A DNA stretch of 64,000 nt from Bos javanicus (lineage: Eukaryota > Chordata > Mammalia > Artiodactyla > Bovidae). The translations under genes and the position numbers were made by a program. The stretch spans positions 74,583,987 through 74,647,986 of the forward strand of contig NC_083873.1 in NCBI RefSeq assembly GCF_032452875.1. Direction: 5' to 3'. Positions 42,658 through 54,562 of the stretch are shown here, in pieces. Under the pieces are notes generated by a model that searched no databases, had not been told where the DNA came from, and saw only the letters and a program-made list of their open reading frames with translations. Position 1 is the stretch's first letter. Every line of letters starts with the position of its first letter.

Positions 42658-42951
42658 GTTTTTAATTTGATTTTAAATTACTTTTGGCTGCTTTGTATTG
42701 TCATTGCTATACACAGGCCTTCTCTGATTGTGTGAACAGGGACCGCTCACTAGTTGTGGCGTGTGGGCTTCTCATTGAAGTGGCTTCTCTTGTTGCAGAC
42801 CATTGGCTCAAAGCACGTGGGCTTCAGTGGTTGTGGTACATGAACTTAGTTGATCTGCAACATGTAGGATCTTAGTTCTCAGACCAGGGATCAAAATTAT
42901 GTCCCCTGCACAGGCAGGTGGATTCTTAACCACTGGACCACCAGTGAAAAT
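42658..42951 (-). mobile_element. CHR-2-type SINE, antisense
   Basis: A reverse A/T tail, CTTTTGGCTGC, GGGCTTCAGTGGTTGTGG and a reverse head ending CCACTGGACCACCAGTG. 10-bp TSD, CAATAATTTT, at 42648-42657 and 42952-42961. Confidence 0.88.
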
Positions 42952-43169
42952 CAATAATTTTTATTTTGGAGATCACTCTAAAAATATGGGAGGTCCTATA
43001 GTAGACCTCCCATATTTAACACAAAAGATAATCATGGTACACATGTCCACACAGAAAAACATATTCAGTTATGAAAGTGAGTGATACAGCTTTTTTTGTG
43101 CTAATATAGATGTATACTGCAGATGAAGTAAATAGAGTACAGATAACTGTCAAACAGTGTGGGAGTTAA

Positions 43170-43430
43170 TCCACCTATAATCTGTAGTGGGCCTTTGATA
43201 TTGTACCCAAATACTGCATTTTTGACTCTTTTGAGGAGCCTGGTAGACTACAGTCCGTGGGATTGCAAAGAGTTGGACACGACCGAGCAATTTCACTTTC
43301 ACTTCCACTTGACTGTGAGGGCTACTCCATTTCTTCTAAGGGATTCTTGTCTATACTGCAGATATAATGGTTATCTGAATGAAATTCACCCATTCTTGTC
43401 TATTTTGGTTCATTGATTCCTAAGTTGACG
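43170..43430 (-). mobile_element. BovB endonuclease-region fragment, antisense
   Basis: It matches the reverse of the BovB segment seen at 2880-3045: CCCAAATACTGCATTTTTGACTC and CCATTTCTTCTAAGGGATTC. A partial Bov-A splits it. Confidence 0.8.
43236..43312 (+). mobile_element. Bov-A fragment, truncated at both ends
   Basis: GAGGAGCCTGGTAGACTACAG to CACTTTCACTTCCACTT, placed inside the antisense BovB fragment without a visible TSD. Confidence 0.75.
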
Positions 43431-43499
43431 TGGGGTATCTTTTCTTGGTGGGTTCCAACATCCTCCTGTTGATGGTTGTTCAACAACTATTTGCGATCA

Positions 43500-44190
43500 A
43501 CAGGCTTAAATATACAAATGATACCACCCTAATGGCAGAAAGAACCTCTTGATGAAGGTGAAAGAGGAGAGCGAAAAAGCTGGCAAATAGGTGGGGAAAA
43601 AATGGTAACAGTGACAGACTTTATTTTCTAGGGCTTCAAAGTCAGTGGATGGAAACTGCAGCCATGAAATTAAAAGATGCTTGCTCCTTGCAAGAAAAGC
43701 TATGACAAATCTAGACAGCATATTAAAAAAGCAGAGACATCACCTTGCTGACATAGGTCTGTCTAGTCAAACTATGGGTTTTTCCAGTAGTCATGTATTG
43801 ATGTGAGAGTTGGACCATAAGGAAGGCTAAGCACTGAAGAATTGAGGCTTTTTATTGTGGTGCTGCAGAAGACTCTTGAAAGTCCCTTGGAAAGCAAGGA
43901 AATCAAACCAGTCCATCCTAAAGGAAATCAAGCCTGAATATTCATTGGAAGAACTGATGCTGAAGCTGAAGTTCCAATACTTTGGCCACCTGATTCAAAG
44001 ACTCGACTCATTGGAAAAGACCCTGATTCTAGGAAAGATTGAAAGCAAAGGAGAAAAGGGTGGCAGAGGATGAGATGGTTAGATGGCAACACCAACTCAA
44101 TGCCCATGAGTTTGAGCAAACTCTGGAAGATAGTGAAGGATGGGGAAGCACGGTGTGCTGTAGTCCATGGGATCACAAAGAGTCAGAATT
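43500..44190 (+). mobile_element. BovB 3' part, sense, internally deleted
   Basis: From TATACAAATGATACCACC (YADD-region counterpart, mutated) with a deletion between GCGAAAAAGCTGGC and AAATAGGTGGGG, then the C-terminal region to AGTCAGAATTTAG. Confidence 0.9.
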
Positions 44191-47164
44191 TAGAGATGAA
44201 CGACAACATAATGGGCCTTCCTATTTATGATTCTTCTGCATTTGTGATTCCTCCATCTCTGTGGTTACTCCACAGAGGAAACCTCTGGGTTTCCTCCACT
44301 TCTGGGCTTCCTCCACATGCCACAGATTAAACCATTCAGTACAATAGTATTAACTACTGAAAAGTATTAAGCAGGAAGTAGACCCTGGCTGTTCAAACCT
44401 GCATTATCCAAGGGTCAGTCTATACAATAATTTGTGTGTAGAAGAAAAGCTATAAATGTATGCTTTATCAAGGTATAGACTATCTCCATTAAGAGCTATA
44501 ATAAATTGCCCATCAGCCTTCCCTCCAGAAAGGCAAAATTCTGAGTAGGTATAGGAAAGGGTCAGCAGCCAGACTTTCTTACTGCATTGCATCTTTTGAA
44601 TTTTAGACAATTTTGCTATTGACTGTTAACAACATATGCTAAAAAATATTTAGATATTTGCCTAAGTAGTTAATACATTGAAGAGCTCAAGTTATCAATT
44701 TATTTACCAGCACAATCAAATGATTGGATGATAATATAAAACATATAAAAATAGAAAAATATAATGAAAGGATATGTTTATAAATTGATATTTACATAAT
44801 CCAGTACAAGTTAGAAACAATCCCTTTATGTAGCTGGTTTATCAGGATAGAAGTACACAAAGATGAGGTAGTTTACAGGTTGTTTTTTCAGTTTCTGATG
44901 GTCAGAAAACAAAGAGCTACTTTTTAAAGAGATAAAAGGAGAGTTCTTTTATAATGCAGTACTTAGTTATAGGCATACTCCTTATAGAACCATCATATAG
45001 AGTGGTATGAATATTGCTTTATGAGTTTATAGACAATTCATTTAAGATGAACAGAGAGAAAGTATTTTGGCCATTTATAGAGTTAATTTTCCTGGAAAGC
45101 AATTTACTTTCTATACCAAATATTAATAAACATTAAAACAATTATATATGGAAGTGTATGTTAGAAAAGATCTGAGGGACTATATGGGATATTTGCTTTC
45201 TTTATATTTTTCTAAAATTTATAGTTTATAAAAATAAAATAAATACATATTTGATATATTTATTTGAACAGATAAAACCAATGAAAATCATTTACTGAAA
45301 GAGCTGGCTATCTCATAACAATGCCATTTATATTTTATTAGCTTTACTCATAAAATATTTCGCTTCATAAAATAGTAATTTTACCCCAGTACTTTTCAAT
45401 CTAAATTAACAAAATAATTCATATACCACATGTATCTTGGAATATGACAGTTGTGTCATTTTTAAAAATTTGAGATCATATATATGTGGTATTTGCTATA
45501 TCTATTCTTTTTCATTCTAAACAATATAAATACAAACATTGTACAGAATTTAGAAAATGTTCAGTTGATGTTTAAAAAAGCCAATTAAAATCAATTATAT
45601 TTTAGTTGAGATTATTGAAAAGTGTATTTTATTAAGTACATTTTAGCAGAAGTGTAAGTTAAGTCTTGTACAACTATTGGAACTCTTTCTGCAGACTGAG
45701 CCTTCATGATCAACACTAACATTCATAAATAATGCCAAAGAATGATTTATATTGCTTCAATTCATTTGGTTTCTACCTAACCAGTGGCTCACAAATGTGG
45801 CAGTATCCAAATATCCAGCATTTTTCATTTATCATAACTAGATATTAAAAAGTGAAGCTTATATGAAATTTTTAAGTTGAGAAAATCATATCCTTATTTC
45901 AAAGATAATTTTTCTTATTATTTTATGCTTAGGAAGTTAATCAGTGTATTAAATTTTATATAGCACACTCACACCTGGACTAAAATTCTAAGTCAGATAT
46001 TTTTCAAATAAATGGAACATATATCAGAATAAAATAAATCTAATTGCATTCTACCTTGATACTATTATGCTATTTCAAAATTTTTCTTTGGAAATCAGTT
46101 TGCCTTCATTCAACAACTCTCAAGTTAAAATATACATCAAATTATGACATAATACTGGTGTTCTTCATGGTGAATTAGCTTTCTGCTTTGCTAATATACC
46201 CTCAACATTTTCTACTGCATTTTCTCTTTATTTATATATCAGGAATATCAGTAATACATACCATCGTTCTCCAATACATCGAGTCAGATAGTCCTAGCTT
46301 CACTTCTTCCAGGTTTATCAGTTTCTCTGTATCAGGCACCAAATTTTGCTGAGCCTTTCCACACACTCTCTCTCTGATTCATACATCTTTATTTCTCAGT
46401 ATTAACAATTAGTTCAGGCTCTTCTCACTCTGTGATTGTGCTATGACAAGATTCATATGATCTGGCTTCCAGACTCCAAGGAGAAATACAATAACTATTG
46501 TTCATTTCTGAATATTGTAGCTTAGAAAACATATAACAAGACAATGAACAAAAAAATGGTCTCAGGAGAATATATCTTCTAGTAAGTTACTTTTCTGTTT
46601 GTTTTTAATATGTGGAAATCTCATTGTAGAATTTGATTCTCCTATTTCTAGTAACATAAAAAAGAATTGAAGACATAATTTTGATGAATGATACCAGCTA
46701 GAGTCTAGAACTCTGACCTGTTGCCCAAACAATTCTAATTACTCACATGGAAGGTATTGACCTAGCCTACAAACTCAATTTTAATTCAAAGGAAGATCTA
46801 ATGAGGAATACAGCAGAGACTCTGCAACATTTTCAATTACACATGTGATTTAGCTTTTTAAATAGAAATTCCTATAGCCCATTCCTGAAAAAAATCAATG
46901 GCAAACTCTATACTAGTGAAGTGTGGCACACACACACAAAATGCACATTTATACATATATATAGCTTATAAATTGAAAAACCAGTTTATTCTATGTCATC
47001 TCACCTGCTATTAAACACTCAACACAGTGAAATCACCTGAACTGATTAGCCAAAACTGTGTATATGTTTTAATTGATAAGAACAGAGAAAGCAAATACAT
47101 TTCCATACAATAAGTCTTGCACCTTTCTTTATAGTCACTTAATTCTTCAACTGCTTTTATTTCA
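44191..47164. other. Repeat-poor unassigned DNA
   Basis: About 3.0 kb of AT-rich sequence with no BovB, Bov-tA, Bov-A2, CHR or young L1. All frames are short. It may hold diverged old repeats below visual recognition or conserved non-coding sequence. Confidence 0.45.
44257..44295. repeat. Two adjacent hairpins
   Basis: CTCTGTGG (44257-44264) pairs with CCACAGAG (44270-44277) around a 5-base loop; AGGAAACC (44276-44283) pairs with GGTTTCCT (44288-44295) around TCTG. The two stems overlap by two bases. Confidence 0.6.
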
Positions 47165-47470
47165 GATATTTATAAAGTACTTATTATATGGGTCACACTA
47201 TGGTTGTTGTTTGATGTGATGTTGATGAGAGTCCCTGATTAAGAAGGAGCTAATTATGTCATAATGTACACTTCTTAATCAGTAGAACTTCGTATTTCTT
47301 CTTTAAAAATGACATTTAAGTTATGGTGAGTAATATGTCTTCTTCTTAGTCTGTAAATTCCATGGCAACCTGACCTGTGTCTGTGTCTGCTTTTTCTTCA
47401 TCCTACAGTCTGCTTTATTCTTGTCAGGTGTCAAGGTTTTTTAAATAGTTCTTGAATGAATGGATGATTC
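47165..47470 (+). mobile_element. L2-type remnants
   Basis: At 47345-47470 the order 'tctgtaaattccatgg', 'ctgtgtctgtgtctgc', TTCTTGAATGAATGGATGA fits the L2 3' end. At 47165-47290 'tatttataaagtacttattatatggg' may be an antisense piece of the same family. Both weak. Confidence 0.45.
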
Positions 47471-48932
47471 AAGTTTGCAATACAGGGTTGAGTAAAGTAT
47501 TTTAAAGAGATACAGTTAATTCAATGGGCTAGTGTTTAACATCCAGTTGACAGGATGAAGAATATAGTATTTGAGAATGGATTTTAAAAATGGATAAGAT
47601 TGAGGCCTGCTGGCAAGGATAGTGATATTTAAGGAGAAAGACATGTAGGAAGAAAGAGCCTGCAATTGAAGAATCATTATTCCCATGCCCAGATACTATT
47701 TAGTTTATGGCTATATATACCATTTGTATGTGGCTTTCAATATTTGGGTAAGGAGAGGATGACTGACTTCTGAGCTTGTCTTCCCTAAGCTTTTTGTTGT
47801 CTGCACACACCCATTTAAGTTTTGTGTGTGTGGTGTATGTGGGAGACAAACGGAGAGTATGCTGCATGGAAGTACTTTTCTGGAAGTTGACATCAAGGAG
47901 CAGAAATGAGTGAGTTGGGAAAGTGTTGGCAGGGGAGGGGAAGCTATAAAGAATGTATTAATAAGCTGTTTGTTTTCTAGGCCACAGGGGCATTGTTCCA
48001 CGAGGGACTGTGTGGAATCCACTTCAGAAGTGTTAAGGCTTTATATCCACTTGCTTTCCTCTACTTATTTAAGAAACTTCCATGAAAGCCATTCTGACTT
48101 TGATCACTTTCTTTTAATTTTCCTCTTCTTTAATTTTCTTTTTGTTTTCTTTCATTTCATGTTATCTAAGTTATTGTCAGGGCAGTGCTTTCAGAGTTTA
48201 GTAGTTATTCTGTGGAGATGAGTTTATAAATCAAAATGGGTCTTTTATTTTGTTAAGGAAGTGAAAACAGTTCAGATTTCAATACATGTATAATGATCAC
48301 TACTGGCTATGCTTAATCTGCTTACAGTCTTAAAATCCATCACAAGTATTTTTCTTTTGTTTACCAGATTGATTTTAATTTCATGTACTTTTACTCAAAA
48401 GGAACACAGTGCTTTGGATTTTTGATTGTTTTTAATATGCTTGTACTTAGAGCATCATCATACAACCAGCAATGTTCTTGTCTTCTTAGGGATTTTATGT
48501 GGTTGTTTAACAGATTCCTGGATAATCCATAAGAATTTAGAAAGTATTTGGTAATTATTTGGTCATCAAAATCAGATATTATTTTTTCTACTTTTTTGGA
48601 AAATCTCTTAAGAAGTGTAAAACACTATTTTTGACTCTTCTTTAAAATATAGATATTTGCTGGGGCACATTCATTCTATTTGTAATGTATTTATCAAAAA
48701 GAAAATGTGGCTTTACTTAGTCTAGTGTGAAATAATAATTTTTAAATATGCAAAATATCCAGTTATTTGGCATGTAGTATTGAAAAATAGTGGTCATGTT
48801 TGTTTAATATGTGAAAATATCTGCTAGCACTTATTTGTGCAATAAATACTGAATGGTAAATTGCTAGAATCAGAGTATAGACATTATATGAAAATAACAG
48901 AAACTGTTAAGATTGGTATGCAATATATTACC
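47471..48932. other. Repeat-poor unassigned DNA
   Basis: About 1.5 kb. Overlapping 103-codon frames on both strands at 47711-48022 (minus) and 47910-48221 (plus) show no recognisable domain, and the plus frame ends in low-complexity phenylalanine/leucine. Confidence 0.4.
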
Positions 48933-48943
48933 TGATTAGTATG

Positions 48944-49206
48944 CTGCTGCTGCGTCACTTTAGTCTGACTCTGTGCGACCCCGTAGACGGCAGCCCACCA
49001 GGCTCCCCTATCCCTGGGATTCTCCAGGCAAGAACACTGGAGTGGGTTGCCATTTCCTTCTCCATTGTGTGAAAGTGAAAAGTGAAAGTGAAGTTGCTCA
49101 GTCGTGTCCGACTCTATTGACCCCATGGACTGCAGCCTACCAGGCTTCTCCATCCATGGGATTTTCTAGGCAAAAGTACTGGACTGGGGTGCCATTGCCT
49201 TCTCCA
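48944..49206 (-). mobile_element. Bov-A2 SINE, antisense
   Basis: A full dimer with CTGCTGCTGC at the left edge. Perfect 11-bp TSD, TGATTAGTATG, at 48933-48943 and 49207-49217. Confidence 0.96.
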
Positions 49207-49217
49207 TGATTAGTATG

Positions 49218-49589
49218 ATAGAAGATAATACAAAGTAGTAATTGGTTGGGTTATAGAATATGCTGTATTGCTAGAATCTAGGCAAGTTTACAATCTTCAT
49301 TCCACAATTTTGAAAGAATTTCTACTGGTATTGCTTAGGCAGCATAGGCTCAAAGGGAAAAAAATATCTATGCCCACTGAGAAAGAACAGTGGCATTTGA
49401 GAGTAACTAGAAAAGTTTCTAGCAGAATATCACTTTTCGTATATACTGCAAAAAGATGTGGCATAGAACCAAGGGCCAGGTGTGGGACAGCAGGCACAGA
49501 GCACCTGAAGTAATATGGGACACAGATCAGTGAATTTTTACACATCTTCCAGAGCCCTCTTTTTAAGAGATTCATCATTCTGGGCATGA
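49218..49589. other. Unassigned stretch
   Basis: About 370 bases. Frames of 81 (plus) and 96 codons (minus) overlap here and show no recognised domain. Confidence 0.35.
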
Positions 49590-49700
49590 GTTAAAATGTT
49601 TTACATAAATTATCTGTAAGCCTCCAAGCTATTCTATGTGATCAGTTGCATATTATTACTTCAGTTTACAAACAGAACAGTTCAGTAGTCAATTATTTTT
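49590..49700 (-). mobile_element. MIR SINE, antisense, diverged
   Basis: 'gttttacataaattatctgtaagcc' and 'attattacttcagtttacaaacagaa' are counterparts of the reverse MIR 3' half. Confidence 0.45.
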
Positions 49701-49859
49701 CAAAACTGAAAAGAAATATGACATGCAGTTTGATCTGACTTTGAAGCAATTTTTGAAAATGTTATGTGTTGCCTCATTGTACACTCCTCTTGGGGTGAGT
49801 TTCCATTGATACAAATTTCCTGGACAGCTATTTGATTTTAAAAAAATATTTCAAAGAGT

Positions 49860-50290
49860 TGTATCTTTTGATAGAATAATTCTAATTCTAAGAATTCATT
49901 GCAAAGGAATGATAAAAATATACACAAGGATTTAGATACAAGGGGATCCTCACTGTACTTTTAATAATAGAAAACTGCTAGAGAAAACTAAATTTCAATA
50001 CTAGAGGATTAGCTAAATAAATTATGTTACATCAAAGAACGAAAAAGTATGTTTCCATTTAAAAGTCAATGTTTTGTAGACTGCTAAGTTTTATGATAAA
50101 ATGTTCATAGTTAAATTAAAAAGGAAGATACTAAAAGTTTATGTTCACTATCATCTTACTATTGAGTACATGGGTACAGCATTTGGAAAAGAATATATCA
50201 AAATGATTATATATATAGAGTTAGATTATGGAAAACTAAAAAATAATCATTTCAATGTGTTTGAGTTTCAATTTATTTGAAATCATGTTT
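49860..50290 (+). mobile_element. Old L1 3' UTR-type sequence, sense
   Basis: 'attctaagaattcattgcaaag', 'acacaaggatttagatacaagg', 'aaataaattatgttacatcaa' and 'gataaaatgttcatagttaaatt' follow old mammalian L1 3' ends in order. Confidence 0.6.
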
Positions 50291-50387
50291 AAGTATTAAA
50301 TGTGTAAGTACATACATAAGAAACTATTCCTGTGCACTCAACTTCATATTTTACTGAGCTAAACAAATATATACAGATCAGTTTTAT

Positions 50388-50725
50388 TAAAGATTTATTT
50401 ATTTATTTATTTTTGGCTGTGCTGTTTCTCGAAGCTGCACACAGGCTTCCTCTAGTTGCAGCAAGTGGGGGCTACTCACTAGCTGTGGTGCATGGGCTTC
50501 TTACTGTGGTGCCGTCTCTTGTCGCAGAGCATGATGTGGGCTTCAGTAGTTGTGGCATGTGGCCTCCGTAGTTGCAGCTCCCAGGCTCTAGAGAGCAGGC
50601 TCAGTAGTTGTGCTGCACAGGCTTAGGTGCTCTGTGGCATGTGGGACTTCCCAGATCAGGGATTAAACCTGTGTCTCCTGCATTGGCAGGTCGACTCTTT
50701 ACCACTGAGCCACTAGGGAAGGCCC
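50388..50725 (-). mobile_element. CHR-2-type SINE, antisense, near full length
   Basis: A reverse (ATTT)n tail, TTTTTGGCTGTGCTG, repeated 'gtagttgtgg' blocks and a reverse head ending GAGCCACTAGGGAAGGCCC. Confidence 0.9.
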
Positions 50726-51151
50726 AGAAGAATTTTTATGTGTGTGATAATTTAGTTTCCACAAGTCAAACACTTCCTCAGTATCTAAAGAGATGAATAA
50801 ATAATGAAAATCAAGAAAAATAATGAAGAATAACTTAACATTCCCAGCATACTGTTTGTATTATTTTCCTAGAGCTGCTGTAAAAAAATTATCACTAACT
50901 TTGTGGCTTAGAACAAAAATAATTCACTCACAGGTGCAGAGGCTAGAAAGCCATAAATAAGGTGTCAAACAGCTTTACTCATTCCAAAGTCTATAGGGGA
51001 AAATCTTTCCTTGGCTCTTCCAGCTTCTGGTGATTCCAGGGTTACTACAGTTTGGGGCTAAATAACTCCAATCTCTGCCTCTAGCTTCACAAGGCCTTAT
51101 ACCTGTGTATCTCTATGCCTTAAATCTCCCTTTCCTTTCTCTTACTAAAAC

Positions 51152-51360
51152 ACTGCTGCTGCTAAGTCACTTCAGTCGTGTCTGACTCTGTGCGACCCCA
51201 GAGACAGCAGCCCACCAGGCTCCCTGTCCCTTGGGATTCTCCAGGCAAGAATACTGGAGTGGGTTGCCATTTCCTTCTCCAGTGCATAAAAGTGAAAAGT
51301 GAAAGTGAAGTCACTCAGTCGTGTTCAACTCTTTGCCATCCCATGGACTGCAGCCTACCA
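51152..51360 (-). mobile_element. Bov-A2 SINE, antisense, truncated
   Basis: From CTGCTGCTGCTAAGTCAC to GGACTGCAGCCTACCAG, where MLT1 sequence resumes; the last ~55 bases of the dimer are absent. Confidence 0.9.
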
Positions 51361-51440
51361 GCTAGTCACTGGATTTAGCCCCTACTCTAAATCCAAGATA
51401 ATCTCATTTTGAGATTCTTAGTTTAATTGCTACTGCAAAG

Positions 51441-51578
51441 AGATGGTTGGATGACATCACTGACTCAATGGACGTGAGTTTAAGCAAACTCTGGGAAATG
51501 GTGAAGGACAGGGAGGCTTAGAGTGCTGCAGTCCATGGGGTCACAACGAGTCAGACGTGACTGAGGGACCGATCAACA
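51441..51578 (+). mobile_element. BovB 3' end, 138 bp
   Basis: AGATGGTTGGATGACATCAC to GTGACTGAGGGACCGATCAAC. The MLT1 target may be duplicated imperfectly (ACTGCAAAG at 51432-51440, ACTGTAAG at 51579-51586). Confidence 0.85.
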
Positions 51579-51699
51579 ACTGTAAGGGGTCTATTTTTAA
51601 AGAATTTCATGTTCATAGATACTAGAGTTTAGGGATTTGAACATAGTTGGAAGGACACTATTCTGTTCACTTCCATAGTGTCTTTACAGTGGTTATAGA

Positions 51700-52010
51700 T
51701 ACCACATGGCTACCTCCTCACTTCCTTTAAGTATTTAATCAAAAAATACCCACTCAATAAAGCTTTTCCTGATCATCCCATTTCAAACTGCAACTCCCAT
51801 CTTATATTTACTCCTAATCATCTTATCTTGAATCCTGCAACAAACTATATAGTTCATATTATACTATGGTCACTCATGCATACACATATGTAAATACCAT
51901 TCAAGCAGATGTTCTGATGGTTTTCTCTATGGACTTTTAACAAGAATCCAGAACATTATATTATAGTTGATCAATAGATATTGCTTAAATTAACTGAAGT
52001 TTGTATTACT
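51700..52010 (+). mobile_element. L2 LINE fragment, diverged
   Basis: CTACCTCCTCACTTCCTTTAAG, 'aaagcttttcctgatcatccc', 'cttatatttactcctaatcat' and later blocks follow the L2 3' region in order. Confidence 0.55.
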
Positions 52011-52322
52011 CCTTTCCTCATAGCCATCTAAAGAAACCCCATTTAATTCAGCATGAGGTGCTTATATTCAATCTGTAATATTTTCTTATAGAATAAAACA
52101 TAAAATCCATTATGCATAAATGTATATCTTAAATAAATTATAAACTAACACTTGTGTAACTATTTAGATAAGAAAATAGAATATTGCCAGCACCCCTAGA
52201 AAGTCTCCATATGTGTTTTCCTGGTCACAATCTCTTTCCTCTTTCCTACAGCTTACCACAGCTCTGACACTTGTGATAGTCACTTTCATGTTTTTTTTTT
52301 GTTGTTGTTGTTATATTTCTTG

Positions 52323-52545
52323 GTGTGTACATGCTAAGTGGCCTCAGTCATGTTTGACTCTTTGTGACCTTATAGACTGTAGCTTGCCCGGCTCCTCTGC
52401 CCATGGGATTCTCCAGGCAAGAACACTGGAGTGATTTGCCATGCCCTGCCCCAGGGGATCTTCCCACCCAGGGATTGAACCCACGTCTCCTGCATTTCCT
52501 GCATTACAGGCAGATTCTTTGCCCACTGAGCCACCTGGGAAGCTC
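52323..52545 (-). mobile_element. Bov-tA SINE, antisense
   Basis: A Bov-A body and reverse head ending GAGCCACCTGGGAAGC; the head has a small duplication (CTCCTGCATTTCCTGCATT). Confidence 0.92.
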
Positions 52546-52909
52546 TGATGTAATTATGCATCAATAAAGTTTTGTGTTTTTAAAAAACATACATATATAA
52601 ATATATTCATACTACGTGCAGGTTTGTTTTGCTTTTTTTCTGTTTTTTTTTTTTTGTGGCAGAATTTTATTTTACAATTTTGTCAATATTATTGCAGACA
52701 GATATACATTTTTTTCATTTTTCTCACTGTACTCATAACTTTGTATATATATACCACACTTCTACCAAACACCCGGTTTGTTTCCAGTTGGAGTTATGAA
52801 TAATATGGTAATAACCGTTCTATACATTTAACCTGCTGCACATAAAAGACTGTAGGTTTTATAACATAGAATAGTATATAGGATATTATACTTAAACTGT
52901 TTTGCAAAT

Positions 52910-53129
52910 GTGTGTGTTAACTCACTTTAGTCATGCCCGACTATTTGCTACCCCATTGACTGTATCACACCAGTCTCCTCTGTCCATGGGATTCTCCAAG
53001 CAAGAATACTGGAATGGGTTACCATGCCCTTCTCCAGGGGATTTTCCTAATCCAGGGATGGAACCCATGTCTTGTACATCTCCTGCATTGGCAGGCAGGT
53101 TTTTTCCACTAGTGCCACCTGGGAAGCCA
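52910..53129 (-). mobile_element. Bov-tA SINE, antisense
   Basis: A complete copy ending GCCACCTGGGAAGCCA. TSD TGTTTTGCAAAT (52898-52909) and TGTTTTACAAAT (53130-53141), 12 bp with one mismatch. Confidence 0.95.
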
Positions 53130-54044
53130 TGTTTTACAAATAAATGTTACATTTTCTACTCCAATAGCATTGTATTAGTATGTATTGTTTCCAGTACTTG
53201 ATTTTGCCAGACAGTTAATAGTTGAATGTCAAGTGAATGTTAATACTTAACATTCTGATTTTCATTTTCATTTTCCCAATTATTAGTGAAGCTGAACACT
53301 CTCATATGCTGTCTGATATTTGAATTTTCTCTTGTAGAATGCCTTTTGAAGTAATTTCCCCATTTTTTAACTGCATGATTGCTGTTTTCCAATTAATTTG
53401 TAGTAGTATTTATATATTCTAAATATGTACCATTGTTATTTTATGAGTCAAAATTATCAGACTCAAAATTTACTTCTTTATTTGATGGTCTCATGATAAA
53501 TAGAGGCTTTAATTTTAATGTAGTCAAATTTATCAATTATTAACTCTGACTAATACCTTTTGAGCCTTGTTTAAGTTGTTTGCTATACTGACATCATGAA
53601 TACACTTGCCTGTACTTTCTTTTTAACATGGCCTTATAGATTTAGCTATGTAATATATCTGAAATTGATTTGGGAATATGGGGTATAATATGGGCTCACT
53701 TTCATTTTGTTTTTCTATATAGAACCCCAAAATACCCTTTCCTAAGTTTTATAATAATTATAATTCCCCACTGTTCTTTATTCTTATTGTTATAATAAAT
53801 CAAAAAGACATTTTGCTAGTTGTACCTCTACTTAGAATTATCTTTCCTTCTTTCGAAATTGATATGATATATCCTTTTTTGGCTCAGTTATAATTTCCTT
53901 GTACAGGTCATTGCTAATAAATTTATCTAAAATGGCAATCCTCTATGAGTGTTAATCCCTGTATACCTTTTCCTTTTCCTCATAATGTTAATTTATACTT
54001 GAAATTACAGTACATTTAAAATTTATTAAACAGTTCATTGTTTA

Positions 54045-54172
54045 TCTCTCTACATGTAAGTTCAATGAGGAAAGAATTTTTGCCTTGTACATTACTATAA
54101 TCTGTCTAGCACAGTGCATGGTACATTGGAAACATATGATAAACATTGATTGAATGAATGAGTAAATTGTTG
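54045..54172 (+). mobile_element. L2 LINE 3' end
   Basis: 'acatgtaagttcaatgagg', GTCTAGCACAGTGCATGG, AACATTGATTGAATGAATGAG: the L2 terminal region. Confidence 0.65.
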
Positions 54173-54562
54173 AGCAAATTAATTTAACAAAGAATATATT
54201 ATCCTGTTACAATATCCAAATAGTGTCCTATTACAATACCAGTGGATGATTATAAATAAAACTAAAAATACAAGCAACAGAATAATATATTCAGAAATTT
54301 AGTGGGAAAAAATTCAGGGCACAGATCAAATAAAGAGTTGGAGAAAGGGTGGATGATAGGCAGGGAGGCAAGATAAGAGAGCATGAGAGAGAGAGAGACT
54401 GTAAGACTTTGGCTCACATATTATAGAGGCTGAGGATACCCAATGTCTACAGTTGGTAAACTGGAGTATGGGAGAGCTGATAGTATAGTTCTAATCCAAG
54501 TCCCAACTCCTGAGAATCAGAGTGGTGTAAGTTTCAGTCCAAATGCCAGCAGGCTTGAGACT

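Larger units (their letters stand above)
50853..51670 (-). mobile_element. MLT1-type LTR, antisense, split by two insertions
   Basis: TTGTATTATTTTCCTAGAGCTGCTG start, CTTCCAGCTTCTGGTG, TCACTGGATTTAGCCCCTAC, ATAATCTCATTTTGAGATTC and, after the BovB piece, TTTGAACATAGTTGG. Bov-A2 (51152-51360) and BovB (51441-51578) interrupt it. Confidence 0.75.
52130..53935 (-). mobile_element. Old L1 3' region, antisense, split by two Bov-tA
   Basis: 'agaatattgccagcacccctagaaagtctcc' near 52182, 'ttatgaataatatggtaataaccg' near 52794, and antisense ORF2-like text at 53250-53930 ('tatttgatggtctcatgataaatag', 'gggctcactttcattttg'). Bov-tA copies sit at 52323-52545 and 52910-53129. Confidence 0.6.

Noticed and set aside
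47711..48221. Overlapping 103-codon frames on both strands
   Set aside because: Mutually overlapping on opposite strands, no domain, low-complexity C-terminus.
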